A DNA stretch of 7,337 nucleotides from Kiritimatiellia bacterium (GCA_017521065.1 JAFXEA010000366.1:1-7337), one strand, 5' to 3'; positions 1-6,685 are shown, numbered from the stretch's first letter. Numbers and translations are program-made. Notes: generated by a model from the sequence alone, not told the origin.

Positions 1-107
1 GGGAGAACAACTTTCTTAAGTGAATCAATCCCCAGACTGTCAATGCAACGCGGAAGATATGCCTCCATGTTGTATGACGGGATTACTAGCGTCAGCGTCT
101 TATGCAT
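1..107 (-). CDS. Family 2 glycosyltransferase, N-terminal fragment (cut by window edge)
   Basis: The first 35 residues are visible and begin MHKTLTLVIPSYNMEAYLP, followed by RCIDSLGIDSLKKVVL. This is the classic GT-A entry strand and loop (hydrophobic strand, then PSYN, then YLxxCIDSL) of family 2 glycosyltransferases, which transfer a sugar from a nucleotide donor at the cytoplasmic face of the membrane. The start ATG shares one base with the glf stop (TGATG), and AGGAG lies 7 nt upstream, so the start is well supported. It continues the glycan operon downstream of glf and might use UDP-galactofuranose, but that is inference from position only. The donor-binding DxD and the acceptor region lie outside the window, so specificity cannot be read. 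Confidence 0.85.
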   Translation of the reverse strand, partial: MHKTLTLVIPSYNMEAYLPRCIDSLGIDSLKKVVL

Positions 108-1228
108 CAATGTTCTCCTGACAGCCTAGATATAATCCGTTCTGACATTTCACGTGCAGCGATGATGGTGTCCTGCATATCCGTGTAGCAATATGTTCCC
201 AACCGCCCACCAAAGAAAACATTTGGGAACTGCGCCGCCAGGTTTTTATACTGCTCATAGCGGCCTTGATTCTTTTTATCATTTATCGGGTAGTATGGCT
301 CAACACCAGGTTTCCATTCAAAAGGATATTCCTTTGATACGACCGTGAACTGCTGCTTGCCGAATTCAAAGTGTTTGTGTTCAATCGTTCGCGTATAGGG
401 GATCGTATTGTCGGTATAATTGACAACCGCTACGCCCTGTAGATTGTCCGTCTCGTTATGACGCTCGTGCTCAAAACGGAGCGATCTATATTCTAACGCT
501 CCATAGCAATAGTCGAAACACTCGTCTATTGCGCCCGTGTAGAGGACACACTGCGACTTCGATGCGATCGGCTCTCTATCCTTTAGGAAGTCTACACCGA
601 GGCGCACTTCGCATCCCGCAAGCAACTTTTCAAAAATCGCCGTATATCCTCCAACGGGAATCCCCTGATATGGATCGTTGAAATAATTATTGTCGTAAAT
701 GAGGCGCACCGGTAGACGGCGCAAAATTGAGACAGGGAGTTCAGAACACGGACGCCCCCACTGCTTTTCGGTGTATTCTTTCACAAGTATTTCGTAAACA
801 TCTCGACCAACAAGGCTTATCGCCTTCTCTTCAAGATTACGAGGCTCCCCGACAATCTCTTTCCTCTGCTCGTCAATTTTCGCCTTCGCCTCCGCCGGAG
901 TGGTGACACCCCAAATACGGTTGAACGTATTCATGTTGAACGGCATGTTGTAAATCTTGCCGTGATACAACGCAATGGGCGAATTGACGAAATGATTAAA
1001 CTCCGCAAAGTGCCTGATATAGTCCCATACATCCCTGCGCGAAGTCCGGAAAATATGTGCCCCGTAGCTATGGACGTTGATTCCGTCTACATTCTCCGTG
1101 TAGCAATTCCCGCCGATGTGGGAACGGCGATCGACGACAAGAACCCGCTTCCCGGCCTTGGACGCCTCATGGGCGACAACCGCACCGAAGAGCCCTGCGC
1201 CGACAACTGTCAAATCTTGATTGTCCAT
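107..1228 (-). CDS. glf: UDP-galactopyranose mutase
   Basis: This flavoenzyme interconverts UDP-galactopyranose and UDP-galactofuranose in the cytoplasm, supplying galactofuranose for surface glycans. At 373 residues it has full family length. Residues 8-15 hold the FAD-binding VGAGLFG loop, D33 ends the second Rossmann strand, and HIGGNCYT (37-44) and SYGAHIF (54-60) are typical. KQW (W157), LPVR (R175), the NYFNDPYQGIP block (181-191), IPYTR (R280) and FGGRLGTY (339-346) match the active-site and FAD-contacting regions. One small oddity is that the residue after HIF is R61, where many relatives have histidine. The ATG lies 8 nt after the licD-family stop with no strong ribosome site, so it may depend on coupled translation. 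Identification is secure; the glycan it serves is unknown. Confidence 0.95.
   Translation of the reverse strand: MDNQDLTVVGAGLFGAVVAHEASKAGKRVLVVDRRSHIGGNCYTENVDGINVHSYGAHIFRTSRRDVWDYIRHFAEFNHFVNSPIALYHGKIYNMPFNMNTFNRIWGVTTPAEAKAKIDEQRKEIVGEPRNLEEKAISLVGRDVYEILVKEYTEKQWGRPCSELPVSILRRLPVRLIYDNNYFNDPYQGIPVGGYTAIFEKLLAGCEVRLGVDFLKDREPIASKSQCVLYTGAIDECFDYCYGALEYRSLRFEHERHNETDNLQGVAVVNYTDNTIPYTRTIEHKHFEFGKQQFTVVSKEYPFEWKPGVEPYYPINDKKNQGRYEQYKNLAAQFPNVFFGGRLGTYCYTDMQDTIIAAREMSERIISRLSGEH
115..119 (-). promoter_or_regulatory. Shine-Dalgarno AGGAG for the left-edge glycosyltransferase
   Basis: AGGAG reads on the minus strand 7 nt before the ATG at 107. It lies within the last codons of glf and fixes the start of the truncated glycosyltransferase. 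Confidence 0.7.
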
Positions 1229-1236
1229 GCCACGAA

Positions 1237-2154
1237 CTACGCCAAATCCAAATCGGCCTTTTTAATCAATCCCTTCATCTTCGCAATGGCTTGTTCGGAG
1301 AGTCTGTTGCGAATGTCGTCGTGAATCCTGAACTCACGCGGATACTGCATATAATCGCCGAACTGCTGTACAAGTAATTTGTCGCAATCATGCGGCGCTT
1401 TGAATTGGATACCCTCAAACTCAATCTCGGAAAGCGGAAAAACGGATTCGTGCGGAGTAAAAAAGTCTGTGTCACCATGCATCTCGAATCCAGCTAGAAG
1501 GAGTCGTCGGTCACCCGTATGGGATTTCACAAGGTCTGCACTGGCCGCATCTATCTCGTCAAAGCTCATACCCGACAGGATATGCCCGTCAGTGTTGAGG
1601 CGCTTCCAGTCCAGTTTTATTTTTTCGTGCAATGGCCGCCAAGCATCCCATATTTCCTTTTCCGCCCGTTCTTGTTCCGTTGCTGAGACATTATAGATGT
1701 CGTATGGGAATATGTCAATCTGGCAAGGAGTGCCAATCAACTGGAATCGGATGCAGTTTGAACGAATGGCCCTAAACCCATCGGATTCCGGCAACTCCAT
1801 TTCAACCATTTTCTCGATTTTAAGATAGTCCGCACGCGTCACACTTATATCGATGTCGTCGTCCCAGGGGACAAAACCCTTATGTCGCACAGCACCAATC
1901 AGCGTTCCCGATTCAAGCCAATAGTCCAGTCCGTTCCGCGTCATTGCGTCGGTCAGCACCTTCAGCAAGGCAGTGTTTGCTACCTGCATCAACCGCAGCC
2001 CACCGACCGCTTTTGGCAGGGTGCGGATGTCCACCATAGCCTTGACGAGGATGTCTAGGGACTCCACCCGCCGCCGTAGCTCGTTCACCTCATAGGCCGT
2101 GTTGCCGAATATGCGCCTACGAAGACGACCTAATGTTGCACGAATCGATCCCAT
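1237..2154 (-). CDS. LicD-family phosphotransferase
   Basis: LicD proteins have a nucleotidyltransferase-like fold and transfer phosphocholine or related phospho-groups from CDP- or CMP-activated donors to surface glycans. The signature is clear: LDYWLESGTLIGAVRHKGF followed by VPWDDDIDIS, with the metal-binding acidic cluster about 100 residues from the N terminus, then a long variable C-terminal part ending near residue 305. The N terminus is basic (GRLRRRIFGN), followed by a stretch with heptad-like hydrophobics (VNELRRRVESLDILVKAMV) that may form a short helix or coiled coil. An ATG at 2160 overlaps the upstream stop as ATGA, but AGGA lies only 1 nt from it and 7 nt from the ATG at 2154, so 2154 is preferred. 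Directly following a cytidylyltransferase, it most likely uses that enzyme's product. Substrate and acceptor are inferred. Confidence 0.88.
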   Translation of the reverse strand: MGSIRATLGRLRRRIFGNTAYEVNELRRRVESLDILVKAMVDIRTLPKAVGGLRLMQVANTALLKVLTDAMTRNGLDYWLESGTLIGAVRHKGFVPWDDDIDISVTRADYLKIEKMVEMELPESDGFRAIRSNCIRFQLIGTPCQIDIFPYDIYNVSATEQERAEKEIWDAWRPLHEKIKLDWKRLNTDGHILSGMSFDEIDAASADLVKSHTGDRRLLLAGFEMHGDTDFFTPHESVFPLSEIEFEGIQFKAPHDCDKLLVQQFGDYMQYPREFRIHDDIRNRLSEQAIAKMKGLIKKADLDLA

Positions 2155-2156
2155 CG

Positions 2157-2651
2157 TCATTTCCTGGATTTTGCGTTACATTTTTTCCGGCGGGCAGTCT
2201 CCACCGCATCCATCGGCAGATGATTGTCCGTCGTCCGCTTCATCTTTTCAAAGCGGTCATGGATCTTCTTCTTGAGCGAAGTGGAGGATGTACCCCGACC
2301 GTAAGGAGTATAGACGACCGTGACGCCTTGCTCTTCAAGGTAATCGTACTTACCGACCCAGTCGTCGCCAACGACAAAAATATCGAACTTCAGCTTCTTT
2401 ACCTTATCACGATGGTCAAGGGAATGCTGCGGTATGACCAAATCGGGACCTTTGATGGCCCGCATGAGCGCGATGCGGTCCTCAAACGGAATCATCGGCA
2501 TCGATTTGTAGGACGCGACAAGTTCGTCGGTATTCACACCAACGATCAGGATGTCACCAAGCCCGCGCGCATACTCGATGAGCCGCAGATGATTAATGTG
2601 CAGCATGTCGAACGTCCCGCTCGTATAGACAACAGTCTTTCCGCCTATCAT
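2157..2651 (-). CDS. TagD-like cytidylyltransferase (CTP-dependent activating enzyme)
   Basis: This family condenses CTP with a phosphorylated or phosphono-alcohol/amine to give a CDP- or CMP-linked donor. The 164 residues start with VVYTSGTFDMLHINHLRL. H18 and H21 form the HxxH nucleotide-binding motif, with asparagine (HINH) where glycine is usual in HxGH. GDDWVGKYDYL (95-105) matches the TagD block GDDWxGK, and GRGTSSTSL (118-126) is the second CTP-binding signature in the place of RTxGISTT. The core ends near residue 130. The remaining 34 residues are rich in lysine and arginine and lack a recognised domain. The gene overlaps the upstream aminotransferase by 4 nt (ATGA) and is preceded by a near-perfect ribosome site. 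Sandwiched between an aminotransferase and LicD, it probably activates an amino-bearing phosphonate or phosphate. Glycerol-3-phosphate is an alternative substrate. Confidence 0.87.
   Translation of the reverse strand: MIGGKTVVYTSGTFDMLHINHLRLIEYARGLGDILIVGVNTDELVASYKSMPMIPFEDRIALMRAIKGPDLVIPQHSLDHRDKVKKLKFDIFVVGDDWVGKYDYLEEQGVTVVYTPYGRGTSSTSLKKKIHDRFEKMKRTTDNHLPMDAVETARRKKCNAKSRK
2162..2165 (-). promoter_or_regulatory. Shine-Dalgarno AGGA that decides the LicD start
   Basis: AGGA on the minus strand is 7 nt from the ATG at 2154 but only 1 nt from the ATG at 2160. It therefore favours the inner start codon. Confidence 0.5.
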
Positions 2652-3775
2652 TTCAACACCTCCTTCAATGCGACTACAAGCTTATCATAGTCCGCCGTAG
2701 TTAAACATCCCATGTGCCCAACGCGAAACACCTTATCCTTCAATTCGCCGCCGTTGGGACATATCCAGATACCATGCTCGTCCTTCAATTTCAGGAAAAT
2801 ATCGTATGCAGACATCCCGTTCGTCGGATGGAGCGGCGTTACGGCATTGCTGAGGCTTTCGCTCACAATCTCCAACGGCAAATCTGCAATCCGCGAACGA
2901 AAGTACTCCGCCATCGCCTTGGCTTTTTGCACCTCGGCGGCGACGCCACCCGCAGCCGCAATTTCCCGCAATCTCGCATTGATCTGCAAGAGCGTACCAA
3001 CCGCCGGCGTGAACGGGGTTTGCCCCCTATCCTGATTGGCAAGCGCATCCTTCATATCGAAATACATGCACTTCGGATCGTTCTTCGTAACGCGCTCCAA
3101 CGCATGCGGTGACAGGACAATGATGCTTATTCCTGGCGGACAAGCCAACGCCTTCTGCGAACCCGTGATCATCACATCTGCACCCAACGCCGCCATGTCG
3201 AACTCATCACACAAGAAAGAACTGATATTATCCACAATTAGCAGAAGCCCATGTTCCTTACAGTATCTGCTAATAAGACCCATATCATAATGCACGCCCG
3301 TACTCGTCTCATGTTTGTTCACTAGAAACGCCGTATATCCCCTCGTTCTACAACACCTCATTCCACCTTCTGCTTCTCTGCTTCTCTGCGCCTCTGCGTT
3401 AAAATCCCAATCCCCACATGGTAAATCCTCCACCCGCAACTTGTGCCCGACTTCCAGCCTAATCTCATCATGCGGCACACCATGTATATCGCAAATTTTG
3501 CAAAACCGCGCACCGAAGCTGCCGCCGTTTACCACCAGCGCCCTGTCTTCCGATGTAAGCAGATTCATCACCGACGCCTCCATTGAGGCCGTACCCGATC
3601 CCGTAATGAATACTACCCGCGAGCCCTCCGGCGCACCGGCGAACTTCAGCATCAGCCGTTCGTTCTCCAGCATCACCTCCGAGAACTCCGCCGTCCTGAA
3701 ATACGGCACATTCTGCGCGCCGATTTCGCGGACAGCCTCACTTGACTGCACTGGCCCTACTGTGAAATTAATCAT
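2648..3775 (-). CDS. Class V aminotransferase (2-aminoethylphosphonate / alanine-glyoxylate type) with in-frame repeat insert
   Basis: This is a PLP-dependent fold-type I aminotransferase of 375 residues. MINFTVGPVQ and VPYFRTAEF open the protein. TGSGTASMEA (58-67) is the PLP-phosphate loop, VDNISSF (D182) binds the cofactor ring, and ITGSQKALACPPG (203-215) carries the Schiff-base lysine K208. GQTPFTPAV (251-259) and FRVGHMG (R351) complete the active site. Family members aminate aldehydes such as phosphonoacetaldehyde or glyoxylate; with a cytidylyltransferase and LicD downstream, formation of an aminoalkyl phosphonate or phosphate is plausible. Residues 124-146 (DFNAEAQRSREAEGGM and on) are foreign to the family and come from a GCAGAG repeat inserted between VEDL and GYTAFLVN. 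All catalytic motifs are intact, so the enzyme may still work. GGAG 8 nt before the ATG supports the start. The exact substrate is not determined. Confidence 0.88.
   Translation of the reverse strand: MINFTVGPVQSSEAVREIGAQNVPYFRTAEFSEVMLENERLMLKFAGAPEGSRVVFITGSGTASMEASVMNLLTSEDRALVVNGGSFGARFCKICDIHGVPHDEIRLEVGHKLRVEDLPCGDWDFNAEAQRSREAEGGMRCCRTRGYTAFLVNKHETSTGVHYDMGLISRYCKEHGLLLIVDNISSFLCDEFDMAALGADVMITGSQKALACPPGISIIVLSPHALERVTKNDPKCMYFDMKDALANQDRGQTPFTPAVGTLLQINARLREIAAAGGVAAEVQKAKAMAEYFRSRIADLPLEIVSESLSNAVTPLHPTNGMSAYDIFLKLKDEHGIWICPNGGELKDKVFRVGHMGCLTTADYDKLVVALKEVLK
2657..2665 (-). promoter_or_regulatory. Strong Shine-Dalgarno embedded in the last aminotransferase codons
   Basis: AAGGAGGTG on the minus strand encodes K-E-V, part of the terminal residues KEVLK of the aminotransferase. 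It also sits 7 nt upstream of the cytidylyltransferase ATG at 2651. It is the strongest ribosome site in the window, so the activating enzyme is probably translated efficiently. Confidence 0.75.
3366..3400 (-). repeat. GCAGAG-type short-period repeat inside the aminotransferase gene
   Basis: On the minus strand, four units of 8 nt follow one another: GCAGAGGC, GCAGAGAA, GCAGAGAA, GCAGAAGG, preceded by TTTTAAC. Translated, they give NAEAQRSREAEG (residues 126-137). Arrays of this kind are scattered repeats in many PVC and other environmental genomes and usually lie between genes (from memory). Here the array is in frame within an enzyme. A shorter relative with two CGCAGAG units occurs at 7124-7140 on the plus strand. 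Confidence 0.75.
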
Positions 3776-3857
3776 CTTTCCATCTCCAATCTAACGTTTA
3801 TACTTCAAAGCTCCTCAAGCAGAACAACTGCGTAACCTTGCGTCCTTTATCGGCAAA
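3776..3857 (-). other. 82-bp intergenic gap with a possible gene remnant
   Basis: This is the only gap of note inside the operon. It contains no clear terminator or promoter. On the minus strand one frame reads RTQGYAVVLLEEL and then a stop, with another in-frame stop directly before it. That resembles a leftover C terminus, but it is too short to identify. GGAG near its end is the ribosome site for the aminotransferase. Confidence 0.3.
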
Positions 3858-4895
3858 TCAGTATCCACACGACTTTTTCACCCGGCCTATTGTGCAACGC
3901 CAAATCTTGGATAAAGCCCGTTTGCCTAAATCCTGTATTTGCATAGGCAACAAGAATCCAGTCTTCATATAGATCCAATAACCAAATTTGTAGTACTGTA
4001 CGTATCGCATTTTAAAGAATGACAACCTACCAATCTCTACTGCAATTACCCCGTGTTTCCTACGTAGTTGACGAGAAGCTTTGAGTAATTTGCGATAGAC
4101 TCGATTAAAATCCTTCCTTACAGTTTGTGAAAACACTTTCGCAAATCTTTCCTTGTCAGGCAAATCTTCAATAATACCTTTTTGCTCACAAACTGTTTCC
4201 AGTAACAACTTATGAATCAGTATAGAATTCTCGACCTCAATATTTCGTGAAGCAGCACCCGCACGATCATCACGATACCAATACCCGCAGAAACCAACTG
4301 TCAACAAAACCTTACATTGCGCCAAACACCTAAGTGCAAAAATATCATCTTCCGCATAACGTACGCCCAATGGGAACCGTATGGCACCAATACTAGTTCT
4401 ACGATAACTATTCAACCAGAGTAAGGCGTTCCCTCTTAACAATTCCCAACCAAATACATAGACCGATTCACAGAATACCCTTACCGTCGTAACGTTAAAG
4501 TCATGGTGTACTTCTGGAGTTGAATTGCACTCATACAATGTCTCATGAATCCAATCAACTTCTTTGTGCATAGAGATTACTTTACTGAGGTTAGCGAGCC
4601 TAACCACCTTAAATCGATCATCCCCATCAAGGAATGTCACCCATTCTCCACTCGCCACATCCAACGCCCTGTTTCTCGCCGCGCTGACGCCAGCGTTGAG
4701 TTGGTGGAAAACGCGGAAGCGAGAATCCTTTGCGGCGTATTCGTCGAGAATCGCGCCGGAGTCGTCGGTCGAGCCGTCATCGACGCAAAGCGCCTCCCAG
4801 TCGGTGAACGTCTGGGCGAGAACTGCATCCAAACACTCGCGCAGATACGGCGCTACGTTATAAACCGGAATTATTATGGAGAATAGTGGGGTCAT
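3858..4895 (-). CDS. Family 2 glycosyltransferase, probably chimeric
   Basis: The 345-residue protein begins MTPLFSIIIPVYNVAPYL and has CVDDGSTDDS (37-46), LNAGVSAARNRAL (66-78) and FLDGDD (88-93), giving a complete GT-A nucleotide-sugar binding half with a DxD-type metal site. The remaining 250 residues form the acceptor region, including RYAEDDIFALRCL, which resembles the ED-containing catalytic-base segment of the family. It would add one sugar to a growing surface glycan at the membrane. The start overlaps the upstream ATPase stop as ATGA with no separate ribosome site, suggesting translation by re-initiation. By hand count, 4621-4860 is about 57-67% GC, while sampled lines from 3901 to 4620 are about 33-47%. 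The change falls exactly at the DGDD codons, suggesting the two halves have different origins. Donor and acceptor are unknown. Confidence 0.9.
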   Translation of the reverse strand: MTPLFSIIIPVYNVAPYLRECLDAVLAQTFTDWEALCVDDGSTDDSGAILDEYAAKDSRFRVFHQLNAGVSAARNRALDVASGEWVTFLDGDDRFKVVRLANLSKVISMHKEVDWIHETLYECNSTPEVHHDFNVTTVRVFCESVYVFGWELLRGNALLWLNSYRRTSIGAIRFPLGVRYAEDDIFALRCLAQCKVLLTVGFCGYWYRDDRAGAASRNIEVENSILIHKLLLETVCEQKGIIEDLPDKERFAKVFSQTVRKDFNRVYRKLLKASRQLRRKHGVIAVEIGRLSFFKMRYVQYYKFGYWIYMKTGFLLPMQIQDLGKRALSKIWRCTIGRVKKSCGY

Positions 4896-6481
4896 CTAGA
4901 TAAAATCTTGAATGCAGACGCTCCGAGTGTCTCAGTCTTCACATCGACAATGGTACGTTTCTCAGAAGAGAAGGATACACCAATCAGCGACACAGGCTTG
5001 TCCTTCCCGGCGAACACGTCAGCATAGCCCTTCTCGCGTATTTGAGCAATGGCCTCCTCCGCAGGACGGTCGAGCTTGAATTCGACGACGAAGCAATGCC
5101 CTGGCATTTCGACCGTCATGTCCACGCGTCCCGTTGCAGTTCGCACTTCTGCGCCCACGTTCACGCCGATGAGCCTAAGGACGGCATAGACTATCGCCTG
5201 CCAGGTCTGCTCGTTCTGCCTGTCTGTCAAATCGTATGGAATCGTCCGGAAGAAAAGCTTCAACGTATCGGCGAAAGCTTCTGCGTCTCCCGCGTAAAGC
5301 GCCTTTATGGCGTCGAACGCGAAGCCCGAAGAGCGGTCGGAACTCTCTCCTGTGTATGCGCCAACAAGCTGCGTCACAAAGGAATTTTCAACTTCAAGAT
5401 TCGGGAACTTGAGGTTGTACCGTCTAATCGCTCCTATCTGCGCAAAGCTCGCGATTGTAAGATAGCCGGTCTGAAAAAGAAGTGTCTCGATCTTCGGATT
5501 TGCCGGCTCGTATGCGCCAAGAGTCGTGTCATCCACCCCAATGGTCGCGAAGTTCAGCGGATGCCGCTTCAACGCATCAATGAGGAATGTGGGCATCGCG
5601 GTGGTTGACCAGTAGTTGTTCATTTTACCGCTCTTGAGACAGAGCCCAAGCGAAACAGGATTGATGACGGGAGCCGCAGACTCCTCAAACCTGTACCCGT
5701 CGTACCACTTGACTATGTCAGCGAACACCTCGTCGTCGGTCTGCTTGTGCGCGATGGCGAAATCATGAATGGATTCGGCAAAATTCGCCCTCACCTCGTC
5801 GTGCGTGTAGCCGAAGAGCGTAGCGACGGACGCATCCATCGTGAGGTCGTTCAGGTTGTTGAGATCCGAGAACACCGAGACTTTAGAAAAGCGGCTCACG
5901 CCTGTCATGAACATGAAGCGCTGTTTCTCCTCGGTCGATTTGATTACGGAATAGAATGCCTTGAGCGCATCGCGGAAGTCGTTGACGTCAGGCCTTTCAA
6001 GATGCCCCAGCAGCGGCTTGTCGTATTCATCGACGAGAAGCACCATCTTCCCCGTAGGAGACTTCGCGGCAAGATCATTGATGAGGTTCTTGAACGTCTC
6101 CGGTGCAGCGACATCTTCGCGAAGTTTGATTCCATTGCGCACGGCTTCGTCGCGAAGGATGGAACGCCATGCAGAGTTCAATTCGTCAACGGACCGCCTC
6201 TGCGCATCGTTCATAGTGATGTGCAGAACCGGCAGCGGGGTCCAATCCCACTCGAGCGAGTCAATGGCAAGCCCCTTGAAGAACTCGCGCTTGCCCTCGA
6301 AGAGGGCGCGCAGCGTCGTCACTGCGAGCGTCTTGCCAAAACGCCGTGGACGAGCGATGAAGAACTGCGAACCGCGGAATCCGTTGGCCATCCGCCAAAG
6401 GATCTCCGTTTTGTCCACATACGTGAAGCCTTCCTGGCGGAGACGCTCAAACGTCTGTATGTCTGTAGCTATCTTCTGCAT
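4892..6481 (-). CDS. AAA-ATPase with C-terminal PD-(D/E)XK nuclease-like domain
   Basis: The 529-residue protein belongs to the AAA-ATPase_like / PDDEXK_9 architecture, a large family without established function. With ATG 6481 as residue 1, TYVDKTEIL (20-28) is the family's N-terminal mark, ARPRRFGKT (43-51) is the Walker A in its usual RPRRFGKT form, and MVLLVDEYDKPL (146-157) is Walker B. TGVSRFSKVSVFSDLNNL (193-210) follows as a conserved post-Walker block. The C-terminal domain shows GRVDM (D454), VVEFKL (E467 and K469) and a glutamine in AIAQIREKGYADVF (478-491), all expected for an intact PD-(D/E)XK site. A TTG at 6499 could add six residues, but relatives begin close to the ATG. It leads the glycan operon and overlaps the glycosyltransferase by 4 nt. 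A role in glycan synthesis is not implied by its domains; it may be a selfish, defence or regulatory gene that shares the promoter. Confidence 0.88.
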   Translation of the reverse strand: MQKIATDIQTFERLRQEGFTYVDKTEILWRMANGFRGSQFFIARPRRFGKTLAVTTLRALFEGKREFFKGLAIDSLEWDWTPLPVLHITMNDAQRRSVDELNSAWRSILRDEAVRNGIKLREDVAAPETFKNLINDLAAKSPTGKMVLLVDEYDKPLLGHLERPDVNDFRDALKAFYSVIKSTEEKQRFMFMTGVSRFSKVSVFSDLNNLNDLTMDASVATLFGYTHDEVRANFAESIHDFAIAHKQTDDEVFADIVKWYDGYRFEESAAPVINPVSLGLCLKSGKMNNYWSTTAMPTFLIDALKRHPLNFATIGVDDTTLGAYEPANPKIETLLFQTGYLTIASFAQIGAIRRYNLKFPNLEVENSFVTQLVGAYTGESSDRSSGFAFDAIKALYAGDAEAFADTLKLFFRTIPYDLTDRQNEQTWQAIVYAVLRLIGVNVGAEVRTATGRVDMTVEMPGHCFVVEFKLDRPAEEAIAQIREKGYADVFAGKDKPVSLIGVSFSSEKRTIVDVKTETLGASAFKILSR

Positions 6482-6598
6482 CGGCAAGATTCCAGCCAAT
6501 CAGCGAACGCCGCTTTTCGGCAACGCTCCGCGCCCGCGGGGTATGCACGAAGTACCTCGCCAAGTGAAAAGGGTCTGCGTCTTTCAACCGCATGTGTC
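6482..6598 (-). other. GC-rich putative 5' leader of the operon
   Basis: About 117 nt separate the predicted transcription start from the ATPase ATG. On the minus strand it contains AGCG-TT-GCCG-AAAAG-CGGC-GTT-CGCT (6502-6527), a hairpin with two paired blocks around a small internal loop, and next to it CCGCGGGCGCGG (6528-6539), another short inverted repeat. No T-tract follows, so it is not a simple terminator. GGAA is the only weak ribosome-site candidate before the ATG. No known riboswitch class was recognised. Confidence 0.35.
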
Positions 6599-6605
6599 AC
6601 TGTAT

Positions 6606-6614
6606 ATTATACCA
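6606..6614 (-). promoter_or_regulatory. Extended -10 promoter for the operon
   Basis: The minus strand reads TGGTATAAT, a perfect TATAAT preceded by the TGn extension, within an AT-rich stretch. No good TTGACA-like -35 is present at 16-18 nt, which fits an extended -10 promoter of the sigma-70 type. Transcription would start near 6598 and run into the ATPase and the glycan genes. It is the only convincing promoter upstream of the operon in this window. Confidence 0.55.
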
Positions 6615-6655
6615 TTTATCAGATGAAAAGTGTGATGGTTTATGGTTCCGAAAGC

Positions 6656-6683
6656 AACCACGAAATACACGAAATACACGAAA
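6656..6683 (+). repeat. Left 28-bp inverted repeat of the GxxExxY cassette (ACGAAATAC units)
   Basis: The repeat reads AACC, then ACGAAATAC twice, then ACGAAA. It is the exact reverse complement of 7074-7101. It lies directly after the 3' end of the GxxExxY gene, with only 2 nt between repeat and stop codon. Confidence 0.9.
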
Positions 6684-6685
6684 AG

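Noticed and set aside
1043..1051. Arginine in place of histidine after the HIF motif of UDP-galactopyranose mutase as a sign of inactivity
   Set aside because: The preceding histidine and all other active-site blocks are conserved, so loss of function is not supported.
2133..2690. Plus-strand open frame of 185 codons opposite the cytidylyltransferase
   Set aside because: The minus strand carries a recognisable enzyme across the same bases; the plus-strand translation has no recognisable motif and no ribosome site was seen.
6482..6499. TTG start at 6499 for the ATPase
   Set aside because: It adds six residues not typical of the family, has no ribosome site, and an ATG at 6481 fits the usual N terminus.
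6502..6527. Hairpin as a Rho-independent terminator
   Set aside because: No run of T follows the stem on the minus strand, and the hairpin lies between the predicted promoter and the first gene.
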